Below, piece by piece: positions 11,508-22,879 of a stretch of 64,000 bases of DNA; the stretch's first letter is position 1; each line of letters opens with the position of its first letter. The translations under genes and the position numbers were made by a program. The notes under the pieces are model-generated. The model was not told the DNA's origin, made no database searches, and was given only the letters and a program-made list of their open reading frames with translations. Source of the stretch: Apoderus coryli (Eukaryota; Arthropoda; Insecta; Coleoptera; Attelabidae). Location of the stretch: assembly GCA_911728435.2 (NCBI GenBank), contig OU452200.1, positions 682,001 through 746,000 of the forward strand, given 5' to 3'.

Positions 11508-12800
11508 CTTTATTGACTACGTTTTGTACAAAACAATTGCAGTACGTCAAAATACAAAAACTATATCTACAACAAAAAACATGAAAGTGTAAATAACATA
11601 GGTACAAACAAATTAAAAGCGACTAATTGCTAAAATGTACAACTTCCTGGGAATATTCTTCCACAGAATAAAAAGCATGCTTGAGCAAGTATGATTTTAT
11701 AGTTATTTTGAACATTTCTAAACTATACTCCCCTACGAGGAAGTGCATTATACAACCGAATCTGTAGGGAATTCTTTTTTAGACTTAGTCAATCTCCATC
11801 GCCGAGCCCGTACCAAGTCCGCAGATCTCGTACCATACTCATGACAAGTTGAGTTAATACACAAATCGGGCTTACATCTGTGAATCTCAAGCAGTTGATA
11901 ATATATATATAAAGACGGGAAAGACATTATATTGAGAGATTTGAAAATGGGCTTGCAATGCTCCAGATATCCAGCATTTGCCAGAATGCGAACCACCTTT
12001 TTTTGCAGTCTAAATATTTGCATAGCCGATGACGAGTTACCCCAGAGACTCACTCCATAAGAAATATGAGAATGGAACAGTGAGAATATACAATAATCCC
12101 CAATAAGTTGGCTGTTCGTCCCCGAGCATGACCACTAGCACTAGAAAATGTAAGTCTCTGGGTCTTATCAATATTTAGTTTCAGCAGATTACTAGTGAAC
12201 CAGCCATTGGCAATTCCCTCAAGGTGTCCCGCACGACCTTCGAGCTGTGAAACACTGCTCGCATAACACACCAAAGAGGTATCATCAGCATAAAGAGTGA
12301 CCCTTCCAGGATTCAAATAACTATATAGGTCGTTAATATAAACGACAAAGAGCAACGGACCCAACACAGAGCCCTGGGGCACTCCACTCGTTAATACCCT
12401 CACCTCAGACAGCTCCAACCGAAGAGCCACTGTCTGTCCTCTGCCAGTCAGGTACGACCGCAGCAGCTGCAACGAGAGTCCCCGCACACCATATCGAGAA
12501 AGCTTGGTCAGAAGAACTTCATGAGACACACAGTCAAAGGCCTTGCTCAGATCACATAAGGTGAGATTAATAAATTCACATCTCTCCAGGCCCTCGACTA
12601 TGTCAGACACCACACGAGCCACCGCCTGAACTGTCGACCGACCACCCCTGAAACCAAACTGTCCAGGACACAAAAGGTTATTCGCTTCCAAAAAAGAAGT
12701 TAGATTTTGTTTTAATATAATCTCAAAAATTTTTCCAAATATAGGAACTATAAAAATCGGTCGACTCAAAGCAAATATGATTCTCTGGATCTGGCACAAA
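11508..12800 (-). mobile_element. 5'-truncated, internally deleted LINE
   Basis: Minus strand. 12799-12050 encodes RT fingers to palm: IFGKIFEIIL, FGFRGGRSTVQA, the catalytic Asp segment LCDLSKAFDCVSHE, SGVPQGSVLGPLLF and the catalytic YADD (TLYADDTSLV). The frame then breaks near 12060 and resumes at 12053-11748 (SLWGNSSSAMQIFRLQKKVV). The expected segment between the end of the palm and SYGVSLWG is missing, so there is an internal deletion as well as a frameshift. A 3' UTR of about 240 bp leads to a (ATT)n tail at 11486-11507. The clade is Jockey/CR1-like, not settled. Confidence 0.85.
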
Positions 12801-13771
12801 TTCCATTCAACTATTATAAAAATCGAGTTTTGTTAAATTTTGTTGTATAAGTAACTTGTCATACATACATGTAGCTATAACCATATTTTTTACAGATCAG
12901 TAAGTAGACAGAACAAATCCTCTTAATACTGCTACAACTTTTTACCACTTTTCACAAGTCTATAAAACCAAAATAAAATAACTGCTATCCAATACTATAA
13001 CAAGTTTCTATAATACGACGAGCGACGGGCAAATTAGTGATGTAAAATCGTTTTTCGCTATTCAATGGTAAATAAATGTCTATTCAGCTGAACCGATTTC
13101 GATTTTCAATTGAAAAGTGCCTTTTATGCTTGTCTTTTTTATTTTTTTATTTTTCTTCGTTTGTTAATTTTTTTTTCCTTTTGTTAAATAAAAACGTCTA
13201 GGTATGTTCTAGTTTGCGAATGAACTTTTTGAATTCGTCAGCTTACGATGTCTGCGGAAACGGAAGCAGTTAGTCAATTTTCTCTTTTTTTTGCTAAAAT
13301 CTGATACGCGTTTTTAATTTATTCGTGAGCCATTTATAGCTGTAGATTTTCTCTAATTTCAATGCGATGTAATTAGGCGATTGTTTTATTGAGCAGAAGT
13401 TTTCTTTATTCGAGAAGTTAGGTTTGGCGTGAGATTATTTTAATTTTAGGGATATTAAGTGCTTTCGTCCACAAAAATTAAAATACATATTGACACAAAT
13501 ATTAGATGGTTGGCAGCTCCGGCTAAAAAGAATTGAGCGTGGTTCTTCTACCTAAACAAAGTGAGAGATAAAAAACTACAATGGGGCACATTTGCCAACT
13601 AACAACTCTAACTCAAAAATTGTGTGAATGTTATCAACACTTTTATGGGAATGAGGACAAAGGGCATTAGTTCTAATTAGAGGCAAAGTAGATCCTCGAA
13701 ACGTCGCGTTTTCAATAATAGACTTGTTACAACTAAGATTGTTTGTCCTTATTCTCACAAATTTGTCCAGT
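12801..13771. other. No gene recognised
   Basis: AT-rich sequence with T-rich runs near 13130-13190 and no recognisable coding region. CCTCGAAACGTCGCG near 13697 resembles the second half of the hammerhead-like motif, but no CTGANGA box precedes it. Confidence 0.5.
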
Positions 13772-13773
13772 TA

Positions 13774-14430
13774 CGAGAGTTGCCTTTTATATTTCGGGAT
13801 TTGGCAACCCTGTGTGCGAACTGATATTGCAAAATCGTCATGTGACCTATCAAGAGATTGAGGAAAGCTTAGGCATTAGTGGGACCAATATACATTCAAT
13901 ATTGCATAAACATTTCACTGTCAATGTTAATTCAATATAGAATGTATGCTGGTCCCACTAATGCCTAAGGTTGTCTCAATCTCTTGATAGGCCACATGAC
14001 GATCTTGCAATATCAGTTCGCGCACATCATCAATGGTTTTCGGAACAATAACTAATTTTCGACGACCTTCACGAACTTTGTTTTGGAGTGAACTACGACC
14101 ACGATTGCATTCACCATACCATCGATAAACAATGGTCCTTGATGGAGCTTCATCTCCAAAAATTGAATTAAGTTCATCCATGCACTGTTGCTGAATTAAT
14201 CCACGTCGAAAGTTGTAAAAAATAATCGCACGAAAATGTTCACGATTTAATTCCATTTTCGGGTCGAGATGAATCTTTTAAGTTACTGTAAACAACACAA
14301 ATAACGCTCGTCTGTCAAAACTTTCTGAGTACGTATAACCTCAAAAATGTCCAACTTTACGATAGAGCTGCCCGTCGCCAGATTGCAACACCAGGGTTGC
14401 CAAATCCCGAAATATAAAAGGCAACCCTCG
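13774..14430. mobile_element. Palindromic (foldback) deletion derivative of mariner
   Basis: Terminal inverted repeats of about 40 bp start CGAGRGTTGCC at 13774 and end GGCAACCCTCG at 14430, each flanked by TA, the mariner target duplication. On the minus strand, 14256-13927 encodes the mariner transposase N-terminus (MELNREHFRAIIFYNFRRG, with the SRTIVYRWYGE helix-turn-helix). The part encoding ISGTSIHSIL is then repeated in inverted order on the plus strand (13811-13906 against 13931-14036, with a loop of about 24 bases). The internal arms therefore encode the same residues on both strands and the catalytic half is absent. It cannot make active transposase; its ends look mobilisable in trans. 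Confidence 0.85.
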
Positions 14431-14854
14431 TATTCTGTATTATTTCATTTGACCTGTAAGAAAGAGGTAGGTACATCATAAGTTTGTATAAAATATCTTG
14501 AACTAGCCCCCATAAAATATGTCCAAGTACGCCACTGCATTCATATTTGCCCTATCTATTGAAAGGTCCTTTAGAATTTGTTGCTATTGGTTAATGGAAG
14601 TTATTTGAGTAAATTTCGTTAATTTTCGAAAACTAGATAACGGATAAAAAAATTATCTGTGGAAAACTGGTCAATGAAAACTTTCAGAGTTGATGGAGTA
14701 TCCAAGAAACTAAAATTCACGAAAATAAACATAAAAGCTTTATTAAAAAGTATAAGAATTTTCATAAATCAAAACTTAAAACTTTGGAGTCAGCAGCAAT
14801 AATAATTTTTTTTGCAAATTCTCTTTCTTTGAAATATTTTTTTATTGCACGTCA

Positions 14855-14896
14855 ACGCACAACGTTTCGGCTCATTAGCCTTCCTCAGGTACATCT
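14855..14896 (-). ncRNA. Hammerhead ribozyme-like motif
   Basis: Read on the minus strand: CTGAGGA, one extra A, stem II GGCT/AGCC with a 4-base loop, then GAAAC directly followed by GTT. Stem I pairs about six positions (ATGTAC with GTGCGT, including wobbles). Stem III would be only two pairs with no loop, as in minimal type I hammerheads that act as dimers. Cleavage would be expected after GTT. Activity is inferred, not shown. Confidence 0.6.
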
Positions 14897-15310
14897 CTTT
14901 TTAACATCGCATGTTTCTATTGACCATTATTTTGGTGTATACCATTTTTAGTACCTATTTTTGTTTGAATGGATTGTTTGACATATCTATTCAAACAAAA
15001 AAATATAATTTTGTCTTAAAATCTGTTTATTCATTTTTAAATATTCTTGTAACAAGAATTATCTTCTCATGTAAATAGGCTTAACTCGCTTTTCGCACAA
15101 CTGTCTAAATATTGCAACAAATAAAAGGACGATAGATAACAATGGAGGTATTAGGCTTATAAACATTTTCAAAAATACCTGAAATAAACAGAAAAAAAGG
15201 ATTAACGTCACCCTCTCATTTTGACAATAAACTGTGAAACCAATGTAAACTTAAATTGAATTTTGTTGTTGTTGTGTGATTTTTAATAAAATCAAAGAAT
15301 TATCAGTAGT

Positions 15311-15472
15311 AATACCCCTAGGGTCTTGATAATACCGAGATAATTTTGTCATAGAGAATGCCGAAAGCGTGTTGCTTGATGCCGCAGGCCGAGGGCTATC
15401 ATCCTTGAGCAACTCGCTTGAAGGATTCTCTATGACAAAATTTTTACTATTTATCAAGGCCCGAGAAGTATT
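15311..15472. repeat. 162-bp near-perfect palindrome
   Basis: Arms of about 65 bases (from 15311 and back from 15472) share AATACYYCTMGGGYCTTGAT, followed by the block TTTTGTCATAGAGAATSC. The centre (near 15380-15410) is GC-richer. It looks like a MITE-like foldback unit. Its TTCTCTATGACAAAA block also occurs in the terminal repeats of the element at 18076-20429. One minus-strand frame stays open across the palindrome for about 80 codons, but I see no protein family in it. Confidence 0.7.
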
Positions 15473-16959
15473 CGATAAGAAAACACCATTCAAAAGGTGT
15501 TTAAAGTGTACAGATTCTCTAATTTAACTGACATCACTCCTGCCGTTTCCAAGATCCCAATGCTATCCCATTCTTATCTTGAACACTGTATATTATAATT
15601 CCATGAATATTTGAATTATAGTTCCCTTAAAGAATTTAGTCTACATTTTATAACGTAATCATATATCATAAACTTTTTTGCTTGACATTATCTCCATCCT
15701 ATTAATTCATCCATTTTTTATCCACTACTGCAACTGAGGCCCTAAAAACACACAGCATAGAGCTTTCATATATTTCACGCAGCTACAGTTACATTTTGCG
15801 GAAATATTCCAGATATTTAAATATCACTATATGTGTATTCCTTTTGCTTGGCCTCTCTGTGTCCCATTTTTGAAAAATGTCTTTGTTTTGTTTGCCGTTA
15901 TGCTATGCTCTTTTTACTTTATGAAATGCAGCTCAGTTCTTCGTATTCTTCTATTATACAAAGCATCTACATAAATCTGGTTACGAAACTAGAACGACTC
16001 TATTGCGTCTTTTGTATTTTATTTTTCTAGATCATGTTTATAAATCCTACTATTTGAATTTCAAAATTACCAGACTGAATATAGGCTGGATGAAGCTGAC
16101 AGAAACTGGTATTAGCATTTATTCCTTGGAGATAATATTTAGTGATTGTGGATGCGCTGGAATCTTGGTTAAAACTTATAGACGGGAACCTAGAGGGTCG
16201 TCAGTATGCAAGAACTGAGTAATTGATTCAAATTCAGGAAGCCAGAACCTGTGTTGAACCATTTCTTTAAACACCCAGCCCATAAGTAGTAGGCTAATCA
16301 AATGAGCACGCTCATAATATAATATATCTTTCAAGAGAAAGACAGACTTATCCTTGTCGGCTCATTGACAACGTTGTGATCTGTCCGGTATGCGTTCTGC
16401 AGCCAGTGGCGTACTGATCGCTGACTGCTTTTGAAGTATGTATATAATACATATTATATAATTAATAGCATACATTAAAAAGCCAACGTGCCGAGCCTAT
16501 CCTATCATTTGAGGCGGGGCTTTCCTTGGCGCGCATTTGAATTTGAATTTAACCGCTATTAAACTTATTTTGAAACTGAAATTTAGTCGATATTTAATTG
16601 GAATGAGTTTTTCAGTAAAATAATTTAAATATTAATATGTGTAAGGTATTCGCTAAGAAAGTCTGTTGAATTTTCCTTTATAGTAGGTATTTCTTGATAT
16701 AGCTGAAAAACCTTCATTTCGTATATCGAAAAAACGATACTTAAATTAATATATTTATGTATAATTTGAAGATAATGGAATTTTAAAATCATTTTATGCA
16801 TTACAAATAGGAAGTCAGGAAATAAAAAAGGCAAATTATTCTCAATAGTTGATTTTTAGCTATATATATATTAAATTATACACAATGATAATAAATAATT
16901 ACTATGAACATACAAATTAATTATGTTTTTGCAGACTTTATGCAGTTTCTGTATCGCTT
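15473..16959. other. No gene recognised
   Basis: AT-rich sequence without recognisable coding regions. CAGTGGCGTAC near 16404 looks like one end of a hAT-type element, and the complementary end GTACGCCACTG occurs near 14546. They point away from each other, so they do not define one element. Confidence 0.4.
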
Positions 16960-17215
16960 TTTAAAAAGTATGAGGTCTATTTGATTGCGAATTCTTTCAG
17001 GGGTATGGGCGCTAGAGGTCCACGTATAGAGCCTTCTATTTGGAAGTTTAAAAAAGGTGTTTGAGACAATGAAATCATGTTCCTGGCAGAACTGAACTAG
17101 CCGGTCTCCTCTATCATTTGCTGTTCCTAATCCGTATGGTACCGGTAATATCCTCTCGTGGTGTACTTCCTACTTTGGCATTAAAATCGCCCATGATAAA
17201 AGTCACCTCACTCTC
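16960..17215 (-). pseudogene. RTE-type LINE endonuclease fragment
   Basis: On the minus strand the sequence reads FIMGDFNAKVGSTPRE, then (with frame changes) NERGDRLVQFCQEHDFIV-like and TPERIRNQI-like segments. The GDFNAKVG box is the signature of the apurinic/apyrimidinic-type endonuclease domain of RTE and related LINEs. Frame breaks and the absence of the rest of the element show that it is a decayed fragment. It may belong to the RTE family represented by four copies between 24.8 and 37.9 kb, which all lack this domain. Confidence 0.65.
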
Positions 17216-18075
17216 AAAAATTTAAAGATATTTCAGATACATTTGTAAGTCTGGCAATGCTTGTATTAGGATAAAAAAAGGAAGGGACGAAGTTTGCTAA
17301 CCCTAAAAACGTAAACAATGTGGTCTCCTGTGTTATTAAGGTCTTTGGTTATTTCTAATATTTCATAGTCAGCTAGAAAAAATAGTAAAAATAATATTTG
17401 TTTTAACTACACTGTATCTCAACAAGGAAGGTCCCTTCGGCATAAATTTCTATAACAAGCAGCAATTCTATCACCTCTAGCAATTTGGCCATGTCTTTCT
17501 GAAACACCCTGTATAAATATCGTAAATCTGAAAAATATATTCTAACCAGAGAACTTTTAACGCAATATTGCCCTATAAAACTACTAACTATTCTATAGTG
17601 GGGTATAAATCATAAAAACATTTACCTATAAAGTATTATATTAGAATAAAGGACTTGCTTGGTAGAAAGTAGTTTGGTAGTAGGAATATTGTAGCTTCTT
17701 GTTATGCCAGATCGGCCATAAAACTCATTTAAATGAGATAAAAAGTCAAAAATGTAGTTGAGTAGAGATAGAGAGTCGTAAAACTTTATTGGATGCAACT
17801 GACCAAATTTATTTTCCGAGAGCAATAAAATTTATTTGTGGCTATATGGTTATATTCTTTATTATGTTGCATAACTGGACGTATTCCTTCTCTGAATACT
17901 ACAGGTACCGAATGAATATTTTTATGAAATAGGATGCTTCCTCGCGGATGATTGAGAGTTTATGGATCACATGTATACATTCATTTTTTGTGTACAGGGT
18001 CATATTTTGACGAGTTCTTACACATTTCGTCAAGCAATGACTATTTGAACGCGAAACACATTTTATTACGTTCCT
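17216..18075. other. No gene recognised
   Basis: AT-rich sequence. The phrase ACACCCTGTATAAATA near 17506 is of the kind found at the ends of many insect DNA transposons, but no partner end could be assigned. Confidence 0.4.
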
Positions 18076-20429
18076 ACAAGAAATCCCTTGCGGGATTTCC
18101 CAGTCGTTTTGTGGTATGGTAGTTTTCTCTATGACAAAAATCATGGAGGGTTATAAAAAAAAATTAAAGAAAATCAAAAAAAAATTAAAAAAAAAAATTA
18201 AAAAAAATTTAAAAAAAATCTTAAAAAATAAAAAAAATTGTTTTTAAAAAATAATAAAAAAATTTAGACAAAAAAAATGCAATATTACATAAATAATAAG
18301 AGTCTTGAAAGATAAATAGAAACATTTTTGAGTTACCCCGTAGACAACATCTAAGAGCTTATAGTTTCACTTTCAAAGAAATCTTGAATTGAGATCCACA
18401 AAAATCAAAAAATTATTCAAAAATATTATTTGTCCTTAACAAAATAATGAAATACATTTTTGACTCACCCCCTATATAAATTTAAAGTGTATGCTAAAAA
18501 TTTCTATACATTTAAAATTGCTGTGCTGTGGGCTAATTAATGTTCTTTTTGCTGCTTATTAATTAATGTTGTTATATTCTGATAAATCCTAAGCGCATAT
18601 CCAGATGTTAAGATAACGTTAACCTTAATAGTGGTGTACGTTATTTTTAGGACTACCATCTCTCTATTTTGAAATTCGTTGGTTTGTCAGGTTTCCATTT
18701 TTTAAGATTACTATATCTCTCTAACTTATTATGCTGTGGTTGAATAAAGCAGATGAGATTTTTGGATCAGAAAAACTCAACTCGAATTTACGAATGTGTA
18801 TGTTATTCTTTGATACGATTGTGATTAAAAAAAAACGAAATTGCTTGTCCCATATGTTTTTCTAAGAATATAGTCATGAAAATGACTTTCAAGAAAAAAT
18901 CGACAAATTCCAATATAGTTGACACCTCTAGTTTCATGTCATAATTTGGTTTTGGTAATATGTTTTTACTAACACGACAGACAAATTGCTTATTATTATT
19001 TTCTTTGTTTACATTAAGAGTCTAAAAGTTTTCGGCATTATTTCCATGTTTAAGATCAATTTCTATCAACATGTTGTATATTGTAGTGTTATAAAATGGT
19101 TATTCCATATAGTTGTAGTAAATTTAGAAGTTGTCATTGTGCATTTGAAGTAATATTACTGAAAAAGTAAGCAGATTTTCGACGACAAAGACAGCACTAT
19201 CAGATTTTATACGGATTAAATTATTTTTCTGCCACCCCAGAAAGCTTGTTGGGGCAAATCAAGTAGGGAAATACTCGCAAACGTCATCTACTCAATATTT
19301 CATAGGAGCTAGCTATCGACTATTAATTAATTTTGTAATTCCCAAATCCAATTAAATAAAAGTTACGCTAAAATGAAAGACAATTCTGAATAATTCAGAG
19401 AGTCGCGATGAACTAAAATCCTCTCATGAATTGGGACAATTGGCATATTATGAAACAGTGCTCAATGAAATTCACTGCACAAAAAATACAAAACTGTTAA
19501 CAACACCGTGCAGCATCATTAAAAACTGAAACACTTTCACATAAAATAAACCTTTGAAATATTTTACTGAAAATAGCAACAAAATATCTCTATGAGGTCA
19601 ATATGTCACCGCTATTGAAGCTGTTATACAGGGTTGACCAAGAGATGCTTCTATCTTCAATTGATGATAATTTAAGTCATATTGACGAAATTAACTCTAA
19701 AGTGTAATAATAGATCATATTTGGTATTTCAATTAAAATAAACTTGTAATCTTATACCGGGTGTCCAAAAATTGAAACTACTCACTACTCAAATGCATAA
19801 CTTCTTCTATGGAATAAAACACTTTTCGATGCTCTTTAATGTTTTGTTTAGGTTTTTAGAATGGTTTATGAAATTATTGCACAGGGTGGCTCAAAAATGT
19901 TTCAAAAAAATTTTAATTTGAAGATTTTTTAATATTTTTTTAAGTTTCACAGTATTTTCAGTTAGAATGGGACCATAAAATTTTTATACAGGGTGTATGT
20001 GTATTGTTCCCATTTAAAAGTTCACCAGTTAGGTAGTTGGAACCTATATTATTACAATTAAAATACAATATTTGTTATCAGGTTTCTGTGGCGTCATTGG
20101 TAAGGCGTTCGCTTTGCATGCGAAAGGTTAGGGGTTCGAATCCCAGCTGTGGCAATACTTTTGTTTATTTTTATTTTTGTTATTTTTTTAATTCAAATTC
20201 AAAAATTAAAAAAAAATTAATAGAAAAAAAAAAATAAAAAAAAATTAAAAAAAAAATTAAAAGAAAAATTAAAAAAAATTAATAAAAAAAATACAAAAAA
20301 AAATTAACAAAAAAATTAATAAAAAAAAAATTAAAAAAAAAATACCATTTTTTCTTATAACCCTCAATGACATTTATCATAGAGAAGACTACCACAAAAC
20401 GACTGGGAAATCCCAAAGGGATTTCTTGT
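18076..20429. mobile_element. 2.35-kb element with long terminal inverted repeats
   Basis: The two ends are inverted copies of about 75-81 bp (18076-18156 and 20355-20429). Each begins ACAAGAAATCCC, runs through GGGATTTCCCAGTCGTTTTG and ends GAGGGTTATAA. The outer tips are themselves small palindromes (GAAATCCC...GGGATTTC). Just inside each end lies an A-rich tract of about 100-190 bp made of AAAAATTAAAAAA units (18150-18260, 20170-20350). No transposase was recognised between them, so it is non-autonomous. A tRNA-Ala-like sequence lies inside near the right end. No clear target site duplication was seen, so the superfamily is unassigned. Confidence 0.7.
20082..20154 (+). tRNA. tRNA-Ala(TGC)-like sequence (SINE head or pseudogene)
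   Basis: The anticodon arm is well formed: TTCGC, loop TTTGCAT, GCGAA, giving anticodon TGC (alanine). The A box (TGGCGTCATTGG) and B box (GGTTCGAATCC) of the internal pol III promoter are intact. The D arm has one mismatch, the T arm pairs in three positions, and the acceptor stem is mostly mispaired. It is followed by a T-rich then long A-rich stretch, as in tRNA-derived SINEs. A working tRNA is unlikely. Confidence 0.5.
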
Positions 20430-21710
20430 CATTTTAAACTAAAATTAGAAAGACTATACACCATTTCATGTTTTTAAAATAAACCTTTTAATACTTCCTA
20501 AGTATTTGAAAGAAGAAAATGAGGCTAGATCTTCACAAAATTCAATTTATTTAAAAAACCTTAAAGTTTAGGAATTATAAATCTTTTTCTTTTGTAAGGG
20601 TCGGTTCGACATGAGTCCCCGGTTTCACTGCAGCCTCATGTGCTTATTGTGAAAAATTATAAACCTTAATGAAACAGACACTTGATTTGATCAGAGGATC
20701 TAAGAGTGCAATAATATACATTAAAAAACACAACTTTGATGCTTTTAGGTTATTTGAGACACCCTGTATAATATGAAACCAAAGTTAAAGTAGCCAAAGT
20801 AGATGCCCAATAAATGAAACTTTTTGAAGCGTGAATAACCTTGTATACGTTCTTAAATATTCTACATTAAGCCCTACTAATAAACCTTAATCCAGCTGTT
20901 AAAATAAAGCGTCAACCATTCTCAAAAAACATCGTTGTTCGTTGAGAAAACAGAATAATAAAAAAGAGCGAAAATGTCAATACGAATTAACCATAATAAT
21001 CTCTTTTCTCTCCTTTCTTTAGCATTTACATCTTTTGTGGAATGTTATTTTAACATTTTTTGACAAGGGAATTAACGTCACCTTTTCGTAAATGCGTTTT
21101 CACTTAAATCCTTCATTTAAATGCCTGTGTATATACACATAAAAAGACTGCCTAATCTGAAAACCTTCATCTAAAATGTTGACTTTTGCTGATTGCATTT
21201 TTTTCTTCCTCTCATTTCTATTCTTACACATTCCACTTTCAAGCTCTCGGTAAAAGCTTTTATTTTGCAAGACACCGCCCATTTAAATTGTCAAAACGAT
21301 GCATTTTAAATAAGACTTAGAACAAAAACAATAGAATATATATAGAGTGGATCTTTTAAAAAAAATATTTTATTAGACGTTCTAAAAACTCAGCTTGGCA
21401 AAAGGTTATTTTTTTCTGGGAAAAAATAAAATTGCATTGCTACAATAAAGCTTGATAGTTGTTCAACGTATACGGTAAAAAAAAAATACAAGGAATTTCT
21501 GGTTTAGGGTAACAATTGTTTATGAATATTTTCCGTTGTACAACTTTTTTATTTGTGATATTTTTTACTATTTTATTTATGACTGACGGCACTTAAAAGT
21601 TATGCTTGTAGGTAACTTTTCAAATTACCTAAGATTTCGTAAGGTTTATTGAGACCATACCAAAAAGAAATATGTCTAAAGGTTTCTCCAAAATAAGATA
21701 AAATTTTAAA
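20430..21710. other. No gene recognised
   Basis: AT-rich sequence without recognisable coding content. GAGACACCCTGTATAATATG near 20757 is another solo transposon-end-like motif. Confidence 0.4.
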
Positions 21711-22005
21711 TTATAACGGATGTCCCACCGGGAAGGGATTCGATCGATTAATGCGAAATTGCACTGAGGAAGAATCTGAAAATCTGGTGCAGGACTTGGG
21801 TCAACGGAACCAATTCGGCTAAAATGTTTTCAATAATCTAGTACTTCCGTTTATACCGGAAGTGGGTGTCAATTTCCTAATTTTAAATACATCCCTATAT
21901 AAAATATAATTGTTTTGGATTCTACTTGTAATTCTAAATATAGTTCATTTATAATATGTTATACACTTATGTCCAGCCGTTTTCGAAATATTTAAAATTT
22001 TATGT
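21711..22005 (+). repeat. Dispersed repeat, copy 1
   Basis: A block of about 295 bp beginning with CCCACCGGGAAGGGATTCGA that recurs in inverted orientation at 35338-35633. Shared landmarks are CCAATTCGGCTAAAATGTTT, ACCGGAAGTGGGTGTCAA and CAGCCGTTTTCGAAATAT. It is non-coding and lacks long terminal repeats. It is probably a fragment of a DNA transposon or LINE 3' region. Confidence 0.7.
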
Positions 22006-22372
22006 CTAAAATAACGTTTGAAAATTAAAGATTAATTATAATTTAATTTGTTGGGATATACTAGTACTTATAGTCCTACTTTACGTGTCTATGTATTTCT
22101 CAAAAATAAGGCCAAGTTTATGAAAGTAGATCTATTCAAAAAATTTATAGTTCTCAAAATATTGACAATTTTACATATTTCTATTCAAATTGAATGTCAT
22201 ACATTACATTGTCGGCTCGTCAAAATAACAATAAGAATCAAGCAAAATATCAGTTACATATTACAACCATGGTGGCAACAAAACAAAAATCAATAACCTA
22301 AAAAGCCGTCAACTGAATAAAAATATTCACGAATAAAAAAGTCTTTCAGTTCAAGCTTGAATTTATTTATGT

Positions 22373-22866
22373 TCATGTCGGCGAACCTGCCAATTTTCAA
22401 AATTTTGTTAAAACATTTAATGCCTTAATAAAAGAATACTAAATAGTTTTGAATATTTTTTTAAAGTATTTTTTTATTAAGGTATTAATGGCCATATTCA
22501 CCGTATGTACTAAAGCCGGCCTAAAATCACAAAATTTTAATGCACCGAAACAATAATTTAATTAAGCTCCACTTAATGTTAAGCTCCAATTTTTCGGCTC
22601 TTAAAATTTAAGCCTCTGTTTAACCTAACTTTTTAAAAATAAAAAAACATTTTTTGATTCTTATAAATTCCAAAAATCTAAAAATTACGGAAATTATAGG
22701 CTTAGTAAAGCTTGGCTCTTTTTGTTACAGTGCATACAACTGCGGTTAAAACTTGGCTTAATTTTCAAGCGTAGCTTACATAAGCGCCGCTCAACCCTAT
22801 AACGCAGAATATGGCCATAAATGTTTTTTAACAAAATTTTGAAAATTGGCAGGTTCGCCGACATGA
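22373..22866. repeat. Nested inverted repeats (MITE-like)
   Basis: An outer pair of arms (22373-22420 and 22815-22866) shares CATGTCGGCGAACCTGCC and AATTTTCAAAATTTTGTT. Inside lies a second pair beginning TGGCCATATTC (22488) and ending GAATATGGCCA (22819), consistent with a second MITE inserted in the first. A further small hairpin with arms TTAATGCCTTAATAAAA and TTTTATTAAGGTATTAA-like lies at 22418-22485. No coding region. Confidence 0.65.
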
Positions 22867-22879
22867 CAAAAAATTAAAC

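Noticed and set aside
13690..13712. CCTCGAAACGTCGCG, resembling the GAAAC-GTC end of the hammerhead core
   Set aside because: No CTGANGA box at a workable distance upstream.
15251..15493. 80-codon minus-strand frame over the palindrome
   Set aside because: The frame follows from the inverted repeat; no protein family or start context supports it.
14546..16414. GTACGCCACTG and CAGTGGCGTAC as the two ends of a hAT element
   Set aside because: They point outwards relative to the interval, the reverse of what one element requires, and no 8-bp duplication is present.
20082..20154. Functional tRNA-Ala gene
   Set aside because: Acceptor stem has two mismatches and two wobbles in seven pairs, and the T stem is short.
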